Source: Streptomyces spororaveus (GTDB lineage: Bacteria > Actinomycetota > Actinomycetes > Streptomycetales > Streptomycetaceae). From it: DNA of 64,000 nt. Made by a program: the position numbers and the translations under genes. The number at the start of each line of letters is the position of its first letter. The stretch's first letter is position 1. This document shows positions 51,764-60,393 of this stretch, piece by piece. The notes below the pieces were generated by a model. That model saw nothing but the letters and a program-made list of their open reading frames with translations, made no database searches and was not told the DNA's origin. Location of the stretch: positions 7,019,501 through 7,083,500 of the forward strand of contig NZ_BNED01000005.1 in the NCBI RefSeq assembly GCF_016755875.1. The letters are read 5' to 3'.

Positions 51764-53467
51764 TCAGAGCTTCGACAGCTCGTCCACCAGATCGTCCAGC
51801 CCCAGCGAACCCTGCGACAGCGCCGCCATGTGCCACGCCTTCAGGTCGAAGGAATCGCCGTGCGCGGCACGCGCGTTGTCCCGGCCCAGGAGCCAGGCGC
51901 GCTCACCCAGCTTGTAGCCGATCGCCTGTCCCGGCATCGACAGGTAGCGGGTCAGCTCGCTCTCGATGAAGTCCGCCGGCCGGCCGCTGTGCAGGCCGAA
52001 GAACTCCTGCGCCAGGTCCACCGTCCACTTCTCGCCCGGGTGGAACGGTGAGTCCGCCGGGATCTCCAGGCCCACGTGCATGCCGATGTCCACGATGACC
52101 CGCGCCGCCCGCATCATCTGGCAGTCCAGGTAACCCAGGCGCTGCTCGGCGTCCTTGAGGTAGCCGAGCTCGTCCATCAGCCGCTCCGCGTACAGCGCCC
52201 AGCCCTCGGCGTTGGCACTGACCATGCCGACGGTGGCTTGGTAGCGCGAGAGCCGGTCCGCCACGTGCGTCCACTGCGCGAGCTGCAGGTGATGGCCCGG
52301 AACGCCCTCGTGGTACCAGGTCGACACCAGGTCGTACACGGGGAAGCGGGTCAGGCCCATCGTGGGCAGCCAGGTGCGGCCCGGACGGGAGAAGTCCTCC
52401 GACGGGGACGTGTAGTACGGGGCCGCGGGGCCGCCCGGCGGGGCGATGCGGGACTCCACCTCGCGGACGCGCTCGGCCAGTTCGAAGTGCGTGCCGTCGA
52501 GGTTCGCGATGGCCTCGTCCATCAGGCCCTGCAGCCAGGCCTGGACCTCCTCCACGCCCTCGATGTGCGTGCCGTGCTCGTCGAGGTGCTTCAGCGCCTC
52601 CCAGGGGCCTGCGCCCGGGAGGATCTTGGCCGCCTCGGACTTCATCTCGGCGAGCAGCCGGTGGTACTCCGACCAGCCGTAGGCGTAGGCCTCTTCCAGG
52701 TCCAGGTCGGTGCCGTTGAAGAAGCGGGCCCAGCGGGAGTAGCGCTCGCGGCCCACGGTGTCGGGCCTGCCCTCGACGGCCGGGGCGTACACCGAGCTCA
52801 TCCAGTCGCGCAGTTCGACGACGGCGGCGGTCGCGCCGGCCGCTGCGGCGTCCAGTTCGGTCCGAAGGGACTCCGGGCCGGCGGAGACGAAGCCCTCGAA
52901 GAAGGCCGCCTCGGAGCCGTCCTGGCCGGCCCAGGTGGTGAGCTGGCCGATCATGGTGGCGGTGGCGCGGGGGCCACCGTACAGGCCGCGCTCCAGGCCG
53001 AGTCCGAGGCTCTCGCGGTATCCGCCGAAGGCGGCGGGTACGGCGCGCAGGCGCTCGGCGATCGCCGCCCAGTCCTCGTCGGTGTCGGAGGGGGTCAGGG
53101 AGAAGATCTCACGGACCGAGTGCGCGGGGCTGTGGATGTTGCTGACCGCGCACAGGTCCTCGTCGGCCTCCAGGACGGCGAGCTCGGCGGTGAGGCGCTC
53201 GCGCAGCAGCCGGGCGCAACGGCGTTCGGCGTCGCTGTCGGCGCCGGGCGCCGACTCGGCGGCGTCGAGGCGCGCGAGGGTCTCGCGAATGAGCTCGGCC
53301 ACGGCCGCGCGGCCCGCCGGGGAGAAGTCCGGGAGCTTGCTCGAACTCGCGGCGACACCCAGGTAGGTGCCCGTGATCGGGTCGAGGGCGATGAGGTCGT
53401 CGACGTACGCGTCGGCCACCTGGCGGGGCAGCCGCGGAGCACTGCCGTTGTGGAGGGTCTCTGACAT
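51764..53467 (-). CDS. DUF885 family protein (putative zinc peptidase fold)
   Basis: A 567-residue protein of the DUF885 family. The gluzincin-like motif STWYHEGVPGHHLQLAQW (H-E-x-x-P-G-H-H) lies near residue 390, and NAEGWALYAERLMDE supplies the following Glu region. This implies a metal-dependent hydrolase. ATG 53467 gives the start MSETLHNGSAP; an upstream extension would lengthen it without conserved sequence. No signal peptide is visible, so it is probably cytoplasmic. The substrate is unknown. Confidence 0.92.
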   Translation of the reverse strand: MSETLHNGSAPRLPRQVADAYVDDLIALDPITGTYLGVAASSSKLPDFSPAGRAAVAELIRETLARLDAAESAPGADSDAERRCARLLRERLTAELAVLEADEDLCAVSNIHSPAHSVREIFSLTPSDTDEDWAAIAERLRAVPAAFGGYRESLGLGLERGLYGGPRATATMIGQLTTWAGQDGSEAAFFEGFVSAGPESLRTELDAAAAGATAAVVELRDWMSSVYAPAVEGRPDTVGRERYSRWARFFNGTDLDLEEAYAYGWSEYHRLLAEMKSEAAKILPGAGPWEALKHLDEHGTHIEGVEEVQAWLQGLMDEAIANLDGTHFELAERVREVESRIAPPGGPAAPYYTSPSEDFSRPGRTWLPTMGLTRFPVYDLVSTWYHEGVPGHHLQLAQWTHVADRLSRYQATVGMVSANAEGWALYAERLMDELGYLKDAEQRLGYLDCQMMRAARVIVDIGMHVGLEIPADSPFHPGEKWTVDLAQEFFGLHSGRPADFIESELTRYLSMPGQAIGYKLGERAWLLGRDNARAAHGDSFDLKAWHMAALSQGSLGLDDLVDELSKL

Positions 53468-53660
53468 GCGGACATCTTCGTATGCGGGACGGGTTCTCGT
53501 CATCACCGATTGCCGTCGGACTGCTGACGCGGGCTGGGGAGGCATCGGTATTGTGTACGGAAAATCCTCAACGACCCTGCTGTAGAGGCGAATTCGCATA
53601 CTCAGGGTGGTGGTCGCCCGGGGGCGGGGCGTTGCAGCTTGGCTGGATTTCGACGGAGCC

Positions 53661-53720
53661 CGGCGGGGCCCGATCGAGTACGGCGGGGCCTGGTCGAGTA
53701 CGGCGGAGCCCGCCCGGGCC
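53661..53720. repeat. Short 20-bp tandem repeat
   Basis: CGGCGGGGCCCGATCGAGTA and CGGCGGGGCCTGGTCGAGTA follow one another, with a third partial unit (CGGCGGAGCC). It lies in the 300-bp gap downstream of the GNAT fusion gene and upstream of the DUF885 gene. No function apparent. Confidence 0.6.
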
Positions 53721-53767
53721 GGACCCGGTCAGGGGCGCGGTCCGGGCGGGTCGCCCCGGGGACGGCT

Positions 53768-55216
53768 TCAGTGGCGGTGCCGCGGGGCCGACTGCTCGTG
53801 CGGGAGCTCGCGGCGAAGCTCGTAGGGCAGCCGCGAGCCGACAGGGGTCGCGTCCAGCCGGGCCGTGATCACCAGGGTGCCCTCCTCGATCTGGTAGTCG
53901 AGGGGGAGGCCGAGGCCGCGCATGGCGGCGACCATGCCGGTGTTGGAGGCCTGGGTGACGGCGTACACGCTGTCGCACCCGGCCTCGACGGCCATCGCGA
54001 GGAGTCGGCGCAGCAGTTCGGAACCGATGCCGCGGCGCTGCCAGTCGTCCTCGATGAGCAGCGCGACCTCGGTCTCGTCGCCGTCCCACAGCAGGTGGCC
54101 GAGGGCGACGAGCTTCCCGGAGGCGGTGGTCGCGGCGAGGGTACGGCCGAAGCGGGGGCTGAGCAGGTGCCCGAGGTAGCGGTCGGCGTCGTTGACCGGG
54201 CCGTGGTAGCGCAGCGACAGGGTGCGCTCGGAGCAGCGGTCGTGCATGGCCCGGGCGGCTGCCTGGTCGGAGCCGTCGGCGCGGCGCACGGTGATCTCGT
54301 TGCCCTCGGGCAGGGTCAGCACGTCCTGGCTGCGCGGGACCCGGGGGCCGAGGCGGGCATCGAGCTCGACGAGGGCGCGGGCCCGGGCGAACTCGGTCGG
54401 GGTGAAGGGAAGGTAGGGCCGCTCCACGGTGATCGCACCGCCGGAGGGGTCGCGCAGCCGCATGACGGTGGCCTCCAGGACCCCCTCGACCGGGGCGTCC
54501 GCCCCGGCGTTGGGCCGGCCGGAGAGGGTGGTCGCCGGGATCGAGTGGATCGTGCAGCGGCCGAGCAGCTGGCGCAGGGCGAGGGGCAGCTCGGCGGCGT
54601 CCAGGGCGGTGCGGGTGGCGAGGCCGAGGACGCGCGTCGGGGTGTCGACCAGATCGTGGGCGTCGGCGCGCTCGATCCAGGTGCTGTGGCCGCCGGCCCG
54701 GGAGACGGCCCGGGTGAGGTCGGCGGAGGGCAGTTCCTGCGGGGCGCGCAGCAGGAACTCGTCCACCGTGCCGCCCTCGGGGAGCGGGTGGGTCTGGAGG
54801 GTCAGGATGTCGACACTGTTACGGGCGAGGGTGGTGCAGAGGGCGGCCAGCGAGCCCGGCTCGTCCCGTACGGTCGTACGCATCCGCCAGAGCGTGGTGC
54901 TGCTCGCGGTCGCGGTCGCGGACGTGGACGTGTCGGAGCCCGTCGACGGGAGCGGTTCCGGATCGGTGGGGGCCGTGCTCCGCGGCGGGGGCGCATGGCT
55001 GTGTCGCCGGGCCCACCAGGTGTGGAAGGCCGCCGTCACCAGGAGTGTGACGGCCGAGGCCACGAGCAGGATCGGGCCCCTCGGGCCGTGCACGACAAGA
55101 TTGGCGATGGCGTCGGCGACCGCGACGGCGCAGAACATTGCGGCGAGTTCGACGACGTCGCGGCGCCAGTGGTGACGGTGGGAAGGGTGGGCGGAGGCGG
55201 GGTTACGGTCAGTCAT
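53768..55216 (-). CDS. Membrane-anchored ACT-GNAT fusion protein
   Basis: A 482-residue three-part protein. Two hydrophobic helices (VVELAAMFCAVAVADAIANL; ILLVASAVTLLVTAAFHTWW) lie before residue 75. An ACT-like domain follows around 110-180 (LWRMRTTVRDEPGSLAALCT, ARNSVDILTLQTHPLPEGG). The C-terminal GNAT domain (about 320-460) has ALLIEDDWQRRGIGSELLRR, the acetyl-CoA loop, and ATTASGKLVALGHLLW. It may acetylate a target in response to an amino acid bound by the ACT part. ATG 55216 is used. Confidence 0.88.
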   Translation of the reverse strand: MTDRNPASAHPSHRHHWRRDVVELAAMFCAVAVADAIANLVVHGPRGPILLVASAVTLLVTAAFHTWWARRHSHAPPPRSTAPTDPEPLPSTGSDTSTSATATASSTTLWRMRTTVRDEPGSLAALCTTLARNSVDILTLQTHPLPEGGTVDEFLLRAPQELPSADLTRAVSRAGGHSTWIERADAHDLVDTPTRVLGLATRTALDAAELPLALRQLLGRCTIHSIPATTLSGRPNAGADAPVEGVLEATVMRLRDPSGGAITVERPYLPFTPTEFARARALVELDARLGPRVPRSQDVLTLPEGNEITVRRADGSDQAAARAMHDRCSERTLSLRYHGPVNDADRYLGHLLSPRFGRTLAATTASGKLVALGHLLWDGDETEVALLIEDDWQRRGIGSELLRRLLAMAVEAGCDSVYAVTQASNTGMVAAMRGLGLPLDYQIEEGTLVITARLDATPVGSRLPYELRRELPHEQSAPRHRH

Positions 55217-55319
55217 GCACACCACTGTGGCCCAGGGGTGTTGCGTGATCACGAACGATCTGTGACCGCCTGGTTAAGTGTCCATCTGGCCGATTTCATC
55301 CAGTTGTCCGGCCGGGGCG

Positions 55320-56888
55320 TCACTGGCCCACACGCCCGGGCTGGAGCGTCCGGGTGAAGAGTACGCCCCCTCCCTGGCGGCGCAAGCGGACGGTGAGCTC
55401 CCCGCTGCCGCCGTCGATGTCGACCTCGCCGTAGTACGGAGGGTTCTCGGACGGTGACATGTTGGCGAAGGGAGCCGACTGCACGTAGGCCGTCTCCGGG
55501 CCGAAGGTGGCATCGAGCCGCCCGGCCGGGAAGCCGCCGGCGCCGATGGGGCCGGACACGAACTCCCAGAACGGTGCGAAGTCGGTGAAGGCCGCCCGCT
55601 CCGGCGCGTAGTGGTTCGCGGCGGTGTAGTGCACGTCGGCGGTGACCCAGACGGTGCCCGTGATGCGCTGGTGCTTGATGTGCCTCAGGAGTTCGGCGAT
55701 CTGCAGCTCGCGGCCGAGCGGGGCGCCCGGGTCGCCCTGGGCGACGGCCTCGAAGTTCGCGGCCCCGTCGGGGACGACGATGCCCAGCGGCATGTCGGCG
55801 GCGATGACCTTCCAGGTGGCGCGGGAGCGGGACAGCTCGCGCTTGACCCAGGCCAGCTGCTCGGGGCCGAGGATGCCGATGGGGTCCTCGGTCTGGGTAC
55901 CGGGGGAGTTGGCGTTCCGGTAGGTACGCATGTCGAGCACGAAGACGTCGAGCAGCGGGCCGTACCGCATCACCCGGTACATCCGGCCCTCGGCGCGGCC
56001 TCCGCGCAGGTCGGTGACGGGGAAGTACTCGCCGAAGGCCTGGCGGGCCCGGGCGGCGAGGATGTCGGCCTCCTTGACGGTGTAGCGGGGGTCGTCGATC
56101 AGCTGGCCGGGGTACCAGTTGTTGCGCACCTCGTGGTCGTCCCACTGGGCGAGGACCGGGACCTGGGCGTTGAAGCCGAGGAGGTTGCAATCGAGCAGGT
56201 TGTAGCGGAAGTTCCCGCGGAACTCGGCGAGCGTCTCGGCGACCTTCGCCTTCTCCTCGGTGGTGACGTTGCGCCAGAGGCTGCCGTCGCGCAGGGGCGC
56301 GGTGGCGCCGATCGGCCCGTCGGCGTAGATCGTGTCCCCGCTGAAGAGGAAGAAGTCGGGGTTGCGCTGCCGCATCTCCTCGAAGACGCGGTAGCCGCCG
56401 AGATCGGGGTTGATGCCCCAGCCCTGGCCCGCCAGGTCGCCCGACCACAGGAAGCGTACGTCGTGGCGGCGGGAGACGGGGGTGGTGCGGAAGGTGCCCT
56501 GGACCGGCGAGGAGCTGCGGCGGGGGTCGTCGGGGTCGGTCAGGACGACCCGGTAGTGGATCTGCTGGCCGGGCGGCAGATCGCGCAGCACGGTGGTCCC
56601 GGTGAAATCGCTGGACGGGCCGAGCAGCGGGCCGCGGTGGCGGCGTACGGCGTAGCGGAACGCCTCGCTCGGCGAGGTCTCGACGTACATGCGCGCCAGG
56701 CGGTCGGAACGGGTCCACACGGTGGCCGAGTGGGCGGTGATCTCGCCGGACTGGACGCCCCAGAGCGCGTCCGGCCGGCCGGAGCGGGCGAAGGCGGGGA
56801 CGGCGAGCGCCGGGGCGGCGATCAGTGCGGAGGACAGGGCGAGGGAACCGCCGATGAGGGATCGTCGGGTGTGCGGGATCGATGCCAT
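55320..56888 (-). CDS. phoD: Alkaline phosphatase D (PhoD)
   Basis: A 522-residue PhoD-type phosphatase. The Tat signal RRSLIGGSLALSSALIA is at residues 8-25, with an AFA-type cleavage before SGRPDALWG, so it is a secreted folded enzyme. The metallophosphatase core shows WSGDLAGQGWG, FFLFSGDTIYADGP, WDDHEVRNNW and VWVTADVHYTAANHY, the usual metal ligands. It belongs to phosphate starvation; a GTTC repeat in the upstream region fits a PHO box. It ends in a region close to the window's 55,320. Confidence 0.95.
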   Translation of the reverse strand: MASIPHTRRSLIGGSLALSSALIAAPALAVPAFARSGRPDALWGVQSGEITAHSATVWTRSDRLARMYVETSPSEAFRYAVRRHRGPLLGPSSDFTGTTVLRDLPPGQQIHYRVVLTDPDDPRRSSSPVQGTFRTTPVSRRHDVRFLWSGDLAGQGWGINPDLGGYRVFEEMRQRNPDFFLFSGDTIYADGPIGATAPLRDGSLWRNVTTEEKAKVAETLAEFRGNFRYNLLDCNLLGFNAQVPVLAQWDDHEVRNNWYPGQLIDDPRYTVKEADILAARARQAFGEYFPVTDLRGGRAEGRMYRVMRYGPLLDVFVLDMRTYRNANSPGTQTEDPIGILGPEQLAWVKRELSRSRATWKVIAADMPLGIVVPDGAANFEAVAQGDPGAPLGRELQIAELLRHIKHQRITGTVWVTADVHYTAANHYAPERAAFTDFAPFWEFVSGPIGAGGFPAGRLDATFGPETAYVQSAPFANMSPSENPPYYGEVDIDGGSGELTVRLRRQGGGVLFTRTLQPGRVGQ

Positions 56889-56959
56889 CGGTACGTCTCC
56901 TGAGGCCGGCGAGGACGGGTCGGACCAGCGTGCCGTCGTACACCGGCCCGGCCGCGTCG

Positions 56960-56981
56960 CCCACGCGAACCGCGGATGAAC
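56960..56981 (-). promoter_or_regulatory. Candidate PHO box upstream of phoD
   Basis: On the minus strand GTTCATCCGCG is followed directly by GTTCGCGTGGG: two 11-bp units with GTTC in register, 72-93 bp before the phoD start. PhoP sites in Streptomyces are 11-bp direct repeats with conserved GTTCA. The second unit is a weak match. Confidence 0.6.
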
Positions 56982-57000
56982 AGCCGTCAGCCGCTCATTC

Positions 57001-57040
57001 GTTCGCCTGTTCGTCTGTTCGCCTGTGCGTCCGTTCAGGG
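57001..57040. repeat. Degenerate 8-bp tandem repeat
   Basis: Five successive 8-mers: GTTCGCCT, GTTCGTCT, GTTCGCCT, GTGCGTCC, GTTCAGGG. It lies between the phoD upstream region and the terminator of the alpha/beta hydrolase gene. Confidence 0.6.
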
Positions 57041-57070
57041 TCGGTGTGCGCGGCGGATCCGGTCGATCCG

Positions 57071-57102
57071 GGACCCGATCCCGCCGACACGGGATCAGGT
57101 CC
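57071..57102 (-). terminator. Hairpin after the alpha/beta hydrolase gene
   Basis: GGACCCGATCCCG pairs with CGGGATCAGGTCC (one mismatch, 6-nt loop), starting 6 nt past the stop codon of the minus-strand hydrolase gene. A plausible terminator. Confidence 0.7.
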
Positions 57103-57107
57103 GTCCT

Positions 57108-57959
57108 TCAGGCGGTCACGAGCCGCGCGCTGCGAGCCGTGTCCAGCACCACCCGGGACACGAGCGCCGGATCGTCGTTCATCGGCACGTGGCCGCAGCC
57201 CGGGAGCCGGACAAGCCGGGCTCCGGGGACGGTGTGCTTGGCGCGGACGCCCTGGCGGCGCAGCAGCAGCCGGTCGCGGGTGCCCCAGGCGATGGTGACC
57301 GGCAGGCCGGGCACGTCGTCGGCGAAACGTACGGAGCTGCCGGCGGCCAGCGTGTCCTCGAATCCGGTGGCATCGCGCAGGGCGAGGGTCTCGGCGACGA
57401 CCGCCTCGGCCGGGCGGCGGGCCGGGCGGGCGTAGATGGTGCCGGTGAGTGCGGCGCGGCCGACGGCGGTGCGCGAGAGCCTTCGGACGGCCGGCAGGGG
57501 CAGCGCCTTGGCGCCGGCGCGCATCGCGAGGAGGGTGGCGAAGGCGTAGCGGCGCTCGGCCTCGGTCCAGAACCCGGCGGGGGAGAGGGCGGTGACGGAG
57601 CGGACGAGGTTGCTCCGGCCCATTTCGAGGGCGAGCAGACCGCCGAGCGAATTGCCCGCGACGTGCGGGCGTTCGACGCCGAGGGCCGTGCAGAGCGCCC
57701 CGAGGGCCGGGGCCACGGTCCCCAGGGAGTACGGAACGCCCTGGGGCAGGGGCTCCGAGGCGCCGAAGCCGGGCAGGTCGACGGCGATCACGTCGTGCTC
57801 GGCGGCCAGGATGTCGATGACCGGGTGCCAGGCCTGGAGGTGATGGCCGATGCCGTGCAGCAGGAGAAGGGGTTCGCCGGCGCCTTTGCGCTCGTAGGCG
57901 ATGGTGGTGGGGCGGGGGCCGAGCGGCGAATCGATCGTGAAGGAGACCGTGGCGGTCAT
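57108..57959 (-). CDS. Alpha/beta hydrolase
   Basis: A 283-residue alpha/beta hydrolase. LLLHGIGHHLQAWHP has the oxyanion HG, VDLPGFGASEP follows, AGNSLGG is the nucleophile elbow, WGTRDRLL carries the acid Asp and GCGHVPMNDDP the His. The catalytic triad is therefore complete. ATG 57959 is used. It could be an esterase, lactonase or C-C hydrolase; nothing nearby chooses between them. Confidence 0.92.
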   Translation of the reverse strand: MTATVSFTIDSPLGPRPTTIAYERKGAGEPLLLLHGIGHHLQAWHPVIDILAAEHDVIAVDLPGFGASEPLPQGVPYSLGTVAPALGALCTALGVERPHVAGNSLGGLLALEMGRSNLVRSVTALSPAGFWTEAERRYAFATLLAMRAGAKALPLPAVRRLSRTAVGRAALTGTIYARPARRPAEAVVAETLALRDATGFEDTLAAGSSVRFADDVPGLPVTIAWGTRDRLLLRRQGVRAKHTVPGARLVRLPGCGHVPMNDDPALVSRVVLDTARSARLVTA

Positions 57960-58120
57960 GCTGCTCCTCGTCGGTTGGACGCGTGCGAGACGGGATGTCA
58001 GTAATGCCTACGCCATGATTACCGTCCGGTAGCCCTTGACTACAAGCCTTCCGTGCCCACGAGAACATCCCGTGAACGGCTTGATACATATGCCCGTTCT
58101 GCCCGGCAAAGGTACGAGCA

Positions 58121-58155
58121 TTGGTCTTGACCAAGGGGGTGTGCCGTCCTATCGT
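58121..58155 (+). promoter_or_regulatory. Promoter with dre-like operator for the GntR gene
   Basis: TTGACC (58127-58132), 17 bp, TATCGT (58150-58155) form a good vegetative promoter. TTGGTC-TT-GACCAA (58121-58134) overlaps the -35 box. TGGTCTTGACCA differs at one position from the DasR responsive element TGGTCTAGACCA, so a GntR/HutC-type regulator, probably the adjacent gene product or DasR, should repress here. Confidence 0.7.
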
Positions 58156-58246
58156 CGCAGGGATAGTGCAGGAACCTTTAATAAACAAAGGCGCGGAACT
58201 GCCGCTGGAACACACGGCGAGTGCAGCGATGGCAGGAGGAGTCAGG

Positions 58247-59017
58247 GTGGGGACCACGCAGCTCGAAACGGCACCGGAGCCGAAGTACTGGCACCTCAAG
58301 ACCGTCCTCAGCGAGGCACTCGACCAGGACTTCGCCGTCGGCGAGGTGCTGCCCAACGAGCGTGAGCTCGCCGCCCGTTTCGGTGTCGCCCGTGCGACGC
58401 TGCGTCAGGCGCTTGAGCAGCTGGAGCTCGAAGGCCGCCTGCAGCGCCGCCGTGGTGTGGGCACCACCGTCGCCCCGCCGCGCGTCGGCGTCGCCGTGGG
58501 CAGCGCGCAGCACAGCTGGCCCGGCGAGAGCGTCGACGGCTGGGAGCCGCTCGACGCGGCCGAGACCCTGCCGACGGCCGCGGTGCTGAAACTCCTCGGT
58601 ACCGGTGGCGCCTTCGCCGCCGACCAGCCGGTGCACACGGTGCGCCGTACCCGGATGAACCACGGCCAGGCCGTCGCCGCCGAACTGCTCTACGTCCCCG
58701 CCGCATCGGTACCCGGCCTCCCCGCCATCGAGGCCCCGGCCGGACCGGCCCGCGCCCGCGCCGTCCTGCGTGAACTGCAGCGGCTGGTGCTCGACGGCCA
58801 GGACCGCTCGGTGGAGCTCGGCTCCGCCCGGGCCGACGACGCCAAGGAACTGGACCGCCTGCCCGGCGCCCCGGTGCTCCTGGTCACCACGCGTTACTTC
58901 ACCACCGCGGGCACGGCGGCCGTCTCGGTGGCCACCTACCGCGCGGACACCTGCCGCCTCACCTTCGGCGACTCGGGCGACGTCGAGATCACCCACGAGC
59001 CGCGCGTCGCCTCCTGA
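58247..59017 (+). CDS. GntR family regulator, HutC subfamily
   Basis: A 256-residue GntR/HutC regulator. The winged helix reads PNERELAARFGVARATLRQA, then LEQLELEGRLQRRRGVGT. The effector domain has the HutC-type UTRA core with VRRTRMNHGQAVAAELLYVP and VTTRYFTTAGTAAVSVATYR. GTG 58247 has GGAGGA 6 nt upstream. Effectors of the subfamily are often phosphosugars such as N-acetylglucosamine-6-phosphate. The promoter carries a dre-like site, and the convergent neighbour is a ROK regulator, also sugar-related. Confidence 0.92.
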   Translation: MGTTQLETAPEPKYWHLKTVLSEALDQDFAVGEVLPNERELAARFGVARATLRQALEQLELEGRLQRRRGVGTTVAPPRVGVAVGSAQHSWPGESVDGWEPLDAAETLPTAAVLKLLGTGGAFAADQPVHTVRRTRMNHGQAVAAELLYVPAASVPGLPAIEAPAGPARARAVLRELQRLVLDGQDRSVELGSARADDAKELDRLPGAPVLLVTTRYFTTAGTAAVSVATYRADTCRLTFGDSGDVEITHEPRVAS

Positions 59018-59059
59018 CCCCGCACGGGGCCGTCCCGGGCCCCGAGTGCTCGGACCATG

Positions 59060-59122
59060 CGTACATGTGGCTGCGGCCCGGCCCCCCAGCAGCTGGGGGG
59101 CCGGGCCGCAGCCACATGTACG
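59060..59122. terminator. 30-bp perfect inverted repeat, bidirectional terminator
   Basis: Left arm 59060-59089 and right arm 59093-59122 are perfectly complementary with a CAG loop. The arm begins CGTACATGTGGCTGCGGC. It lies between the convergent GntR and ROK genes, 43 nt and 18 nt from their stops. Confidence 0.85.
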
Positions 59123-59139
59123 GGAGGCGCGGGGCGGGG

Positions 59140-60294
59140 TCAGCGGCGGGCCGTGACCGTCTTCTCCACCGCGAAGAGCTCCTCCTCGACGTGGTCCAGC
59201 GCGAGCCGGAGGGCGCCGGTCGCCACCGCTGCCTCGCCGAGCATCGACTGGGCCACCCGCGGCGGGCGCAGGCAGTAGCGCTCCAGCTCCTGGCGGAGGG
59301 GCTCCAGGACCCCGTCGAGGCCAGCCGCCCAGCCGCCGACGACCACCAGCTCCGGGTCCATCGCCAGGACCAGCGCCGCCACGTCGTGTACCAGCCGCTG
59401 CAGGAACCGCTCCACGGCGGCCACCGCCCGCTCGTCGCCCCGCTCGGCCATCGCGAAGACCTCGGCCACGGCGGCCTCGTCCAGCGGATGCAGCGGCTCG
59501 CCGGTGGTCGACAGCAACCGCTCGGGCGTGACCTCGCGGCCCAGCAGGTGCAGGGCGCCGATCTCGCCGGCCGCACCGCCGAAGCCCCGGTGCAGCCTGC
59601 CGCCGATCAGGGAGCCGGCGCCGGGGCTGAGCCCGGCCATCACGAACACCATGTCGCCGGTGTCCCGCGCGGCACCCTTCCAGTGCTCGGCGACCGCTGC
59701 CGCGTTGGCGTCGTTCTCCACCTGGACCGGGCAGCGGAAGGAGCGCCGCAGCCGTTCTCCGAGCGGCAGCCCGGTCCAGCCGGGCAGCGCGGTGCCCAGA
59801 CGGACCGTGCCGTCCGCCTCCACGATCCCGGGGCTGCCGACGCCTACGGCCCGCAGCGAGTCCCGCGGCACTCCGGCGCGGCGCAGCAGGTCGGCGACGG
59901 CCGCCCGTACCCGCTCCAGCCGCTCATCGGCGGACGCCGTCTCCGAGACGTCCTTGGTACCGGCACCGATGACGCGGCCGTCCAGCCCGGACAGCAGCAC
60001 CGCGATCCGGTGCGAGCCGATCTCGATGCCCAGCAGGTGCCCCGCCTCGGTGCGGAAGCGGAACCGCCTGGCCGGTCGGCCCTGGCGCCGCGCCCCCTCC
60101 TCCGCATCCGCCTCGACGACGAGCCCGGTCGCGATCAGCCCCTCCACGACACCCTCGACGGTCGGCCGGGAGAGCCCCGTCAGCCGCGTGAGGTCGGTGA
60201 GGGTCGGAGAACCGGCCGTCCGCAGTGCGCGCAGCACCACGGCGGAATTGATCCGCCGGAGCAGAGAGGGGTCCCCGCCGGTCAGCTGCCCCAA
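59140..60294 (-). CDS. ROK family transcriptional regulator lacking the zinc motif
   Basis: A 384-residue ROK protein. A winged helix is at residues 15-60 (SAVVLRALRTAGSPTLTDLT, LSRPTVEGVVEGLI). The ROK fold follows with LGIEIGSHRIAVLL, GVGSPGIVEADG and VENDANAAAVAEH. The usual His of GEIGH is Ala (GEIGALHLLGRE) and the CxCGxxGCxE zinc motif is absent. That argues against sugar-kinase activity and for altered ligand binding. ATG 60294 is used. It converges on the GntR gene. Confidence 0.9.
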   Translation of the reverse strand: MGQLTGGDPSLLRRINSAVVLRALRTAGSPTLTDLTRLTGLSRPTVEGVVEGLIATGLVVEADAEEGARRQGRPARRFRFRTEAGHLLGIEIGSHRIAVLLSGLDGRVIGAGTKDVSETASADERLERVRAAVADLLRRAGVPRDSLRAVGVGSPGIVEADGTVRLGTALPGWTGLPLGERLRRSFRCPVQVENDANAAAVAEHWKGAARDTGDMVFVMAGLSPGAGSLIGGRLHRGFGGAAGEIGALHLLGREVTPERLLSTTGEPLHPLDEAAVAEVFAMAERGDERAVAAVERFLQRLVHDVAALVLAMDPELVVVGGWAAGLDGVLEPLRQELERYCLRPPRVAQSMLGEAAVATGALRLALDHVEEELFAVEKTVTARR

Positions 60295-60393
60295 CGTGTG
60301 TCCTCCCAGGTAGCGAGCTTGTCAGCCGGATCGTACTGCCCGCCCGGTGCGTCGGCGAGAAGCAGCCCCCATCGGCCGGAAGCAGACCTTCCC

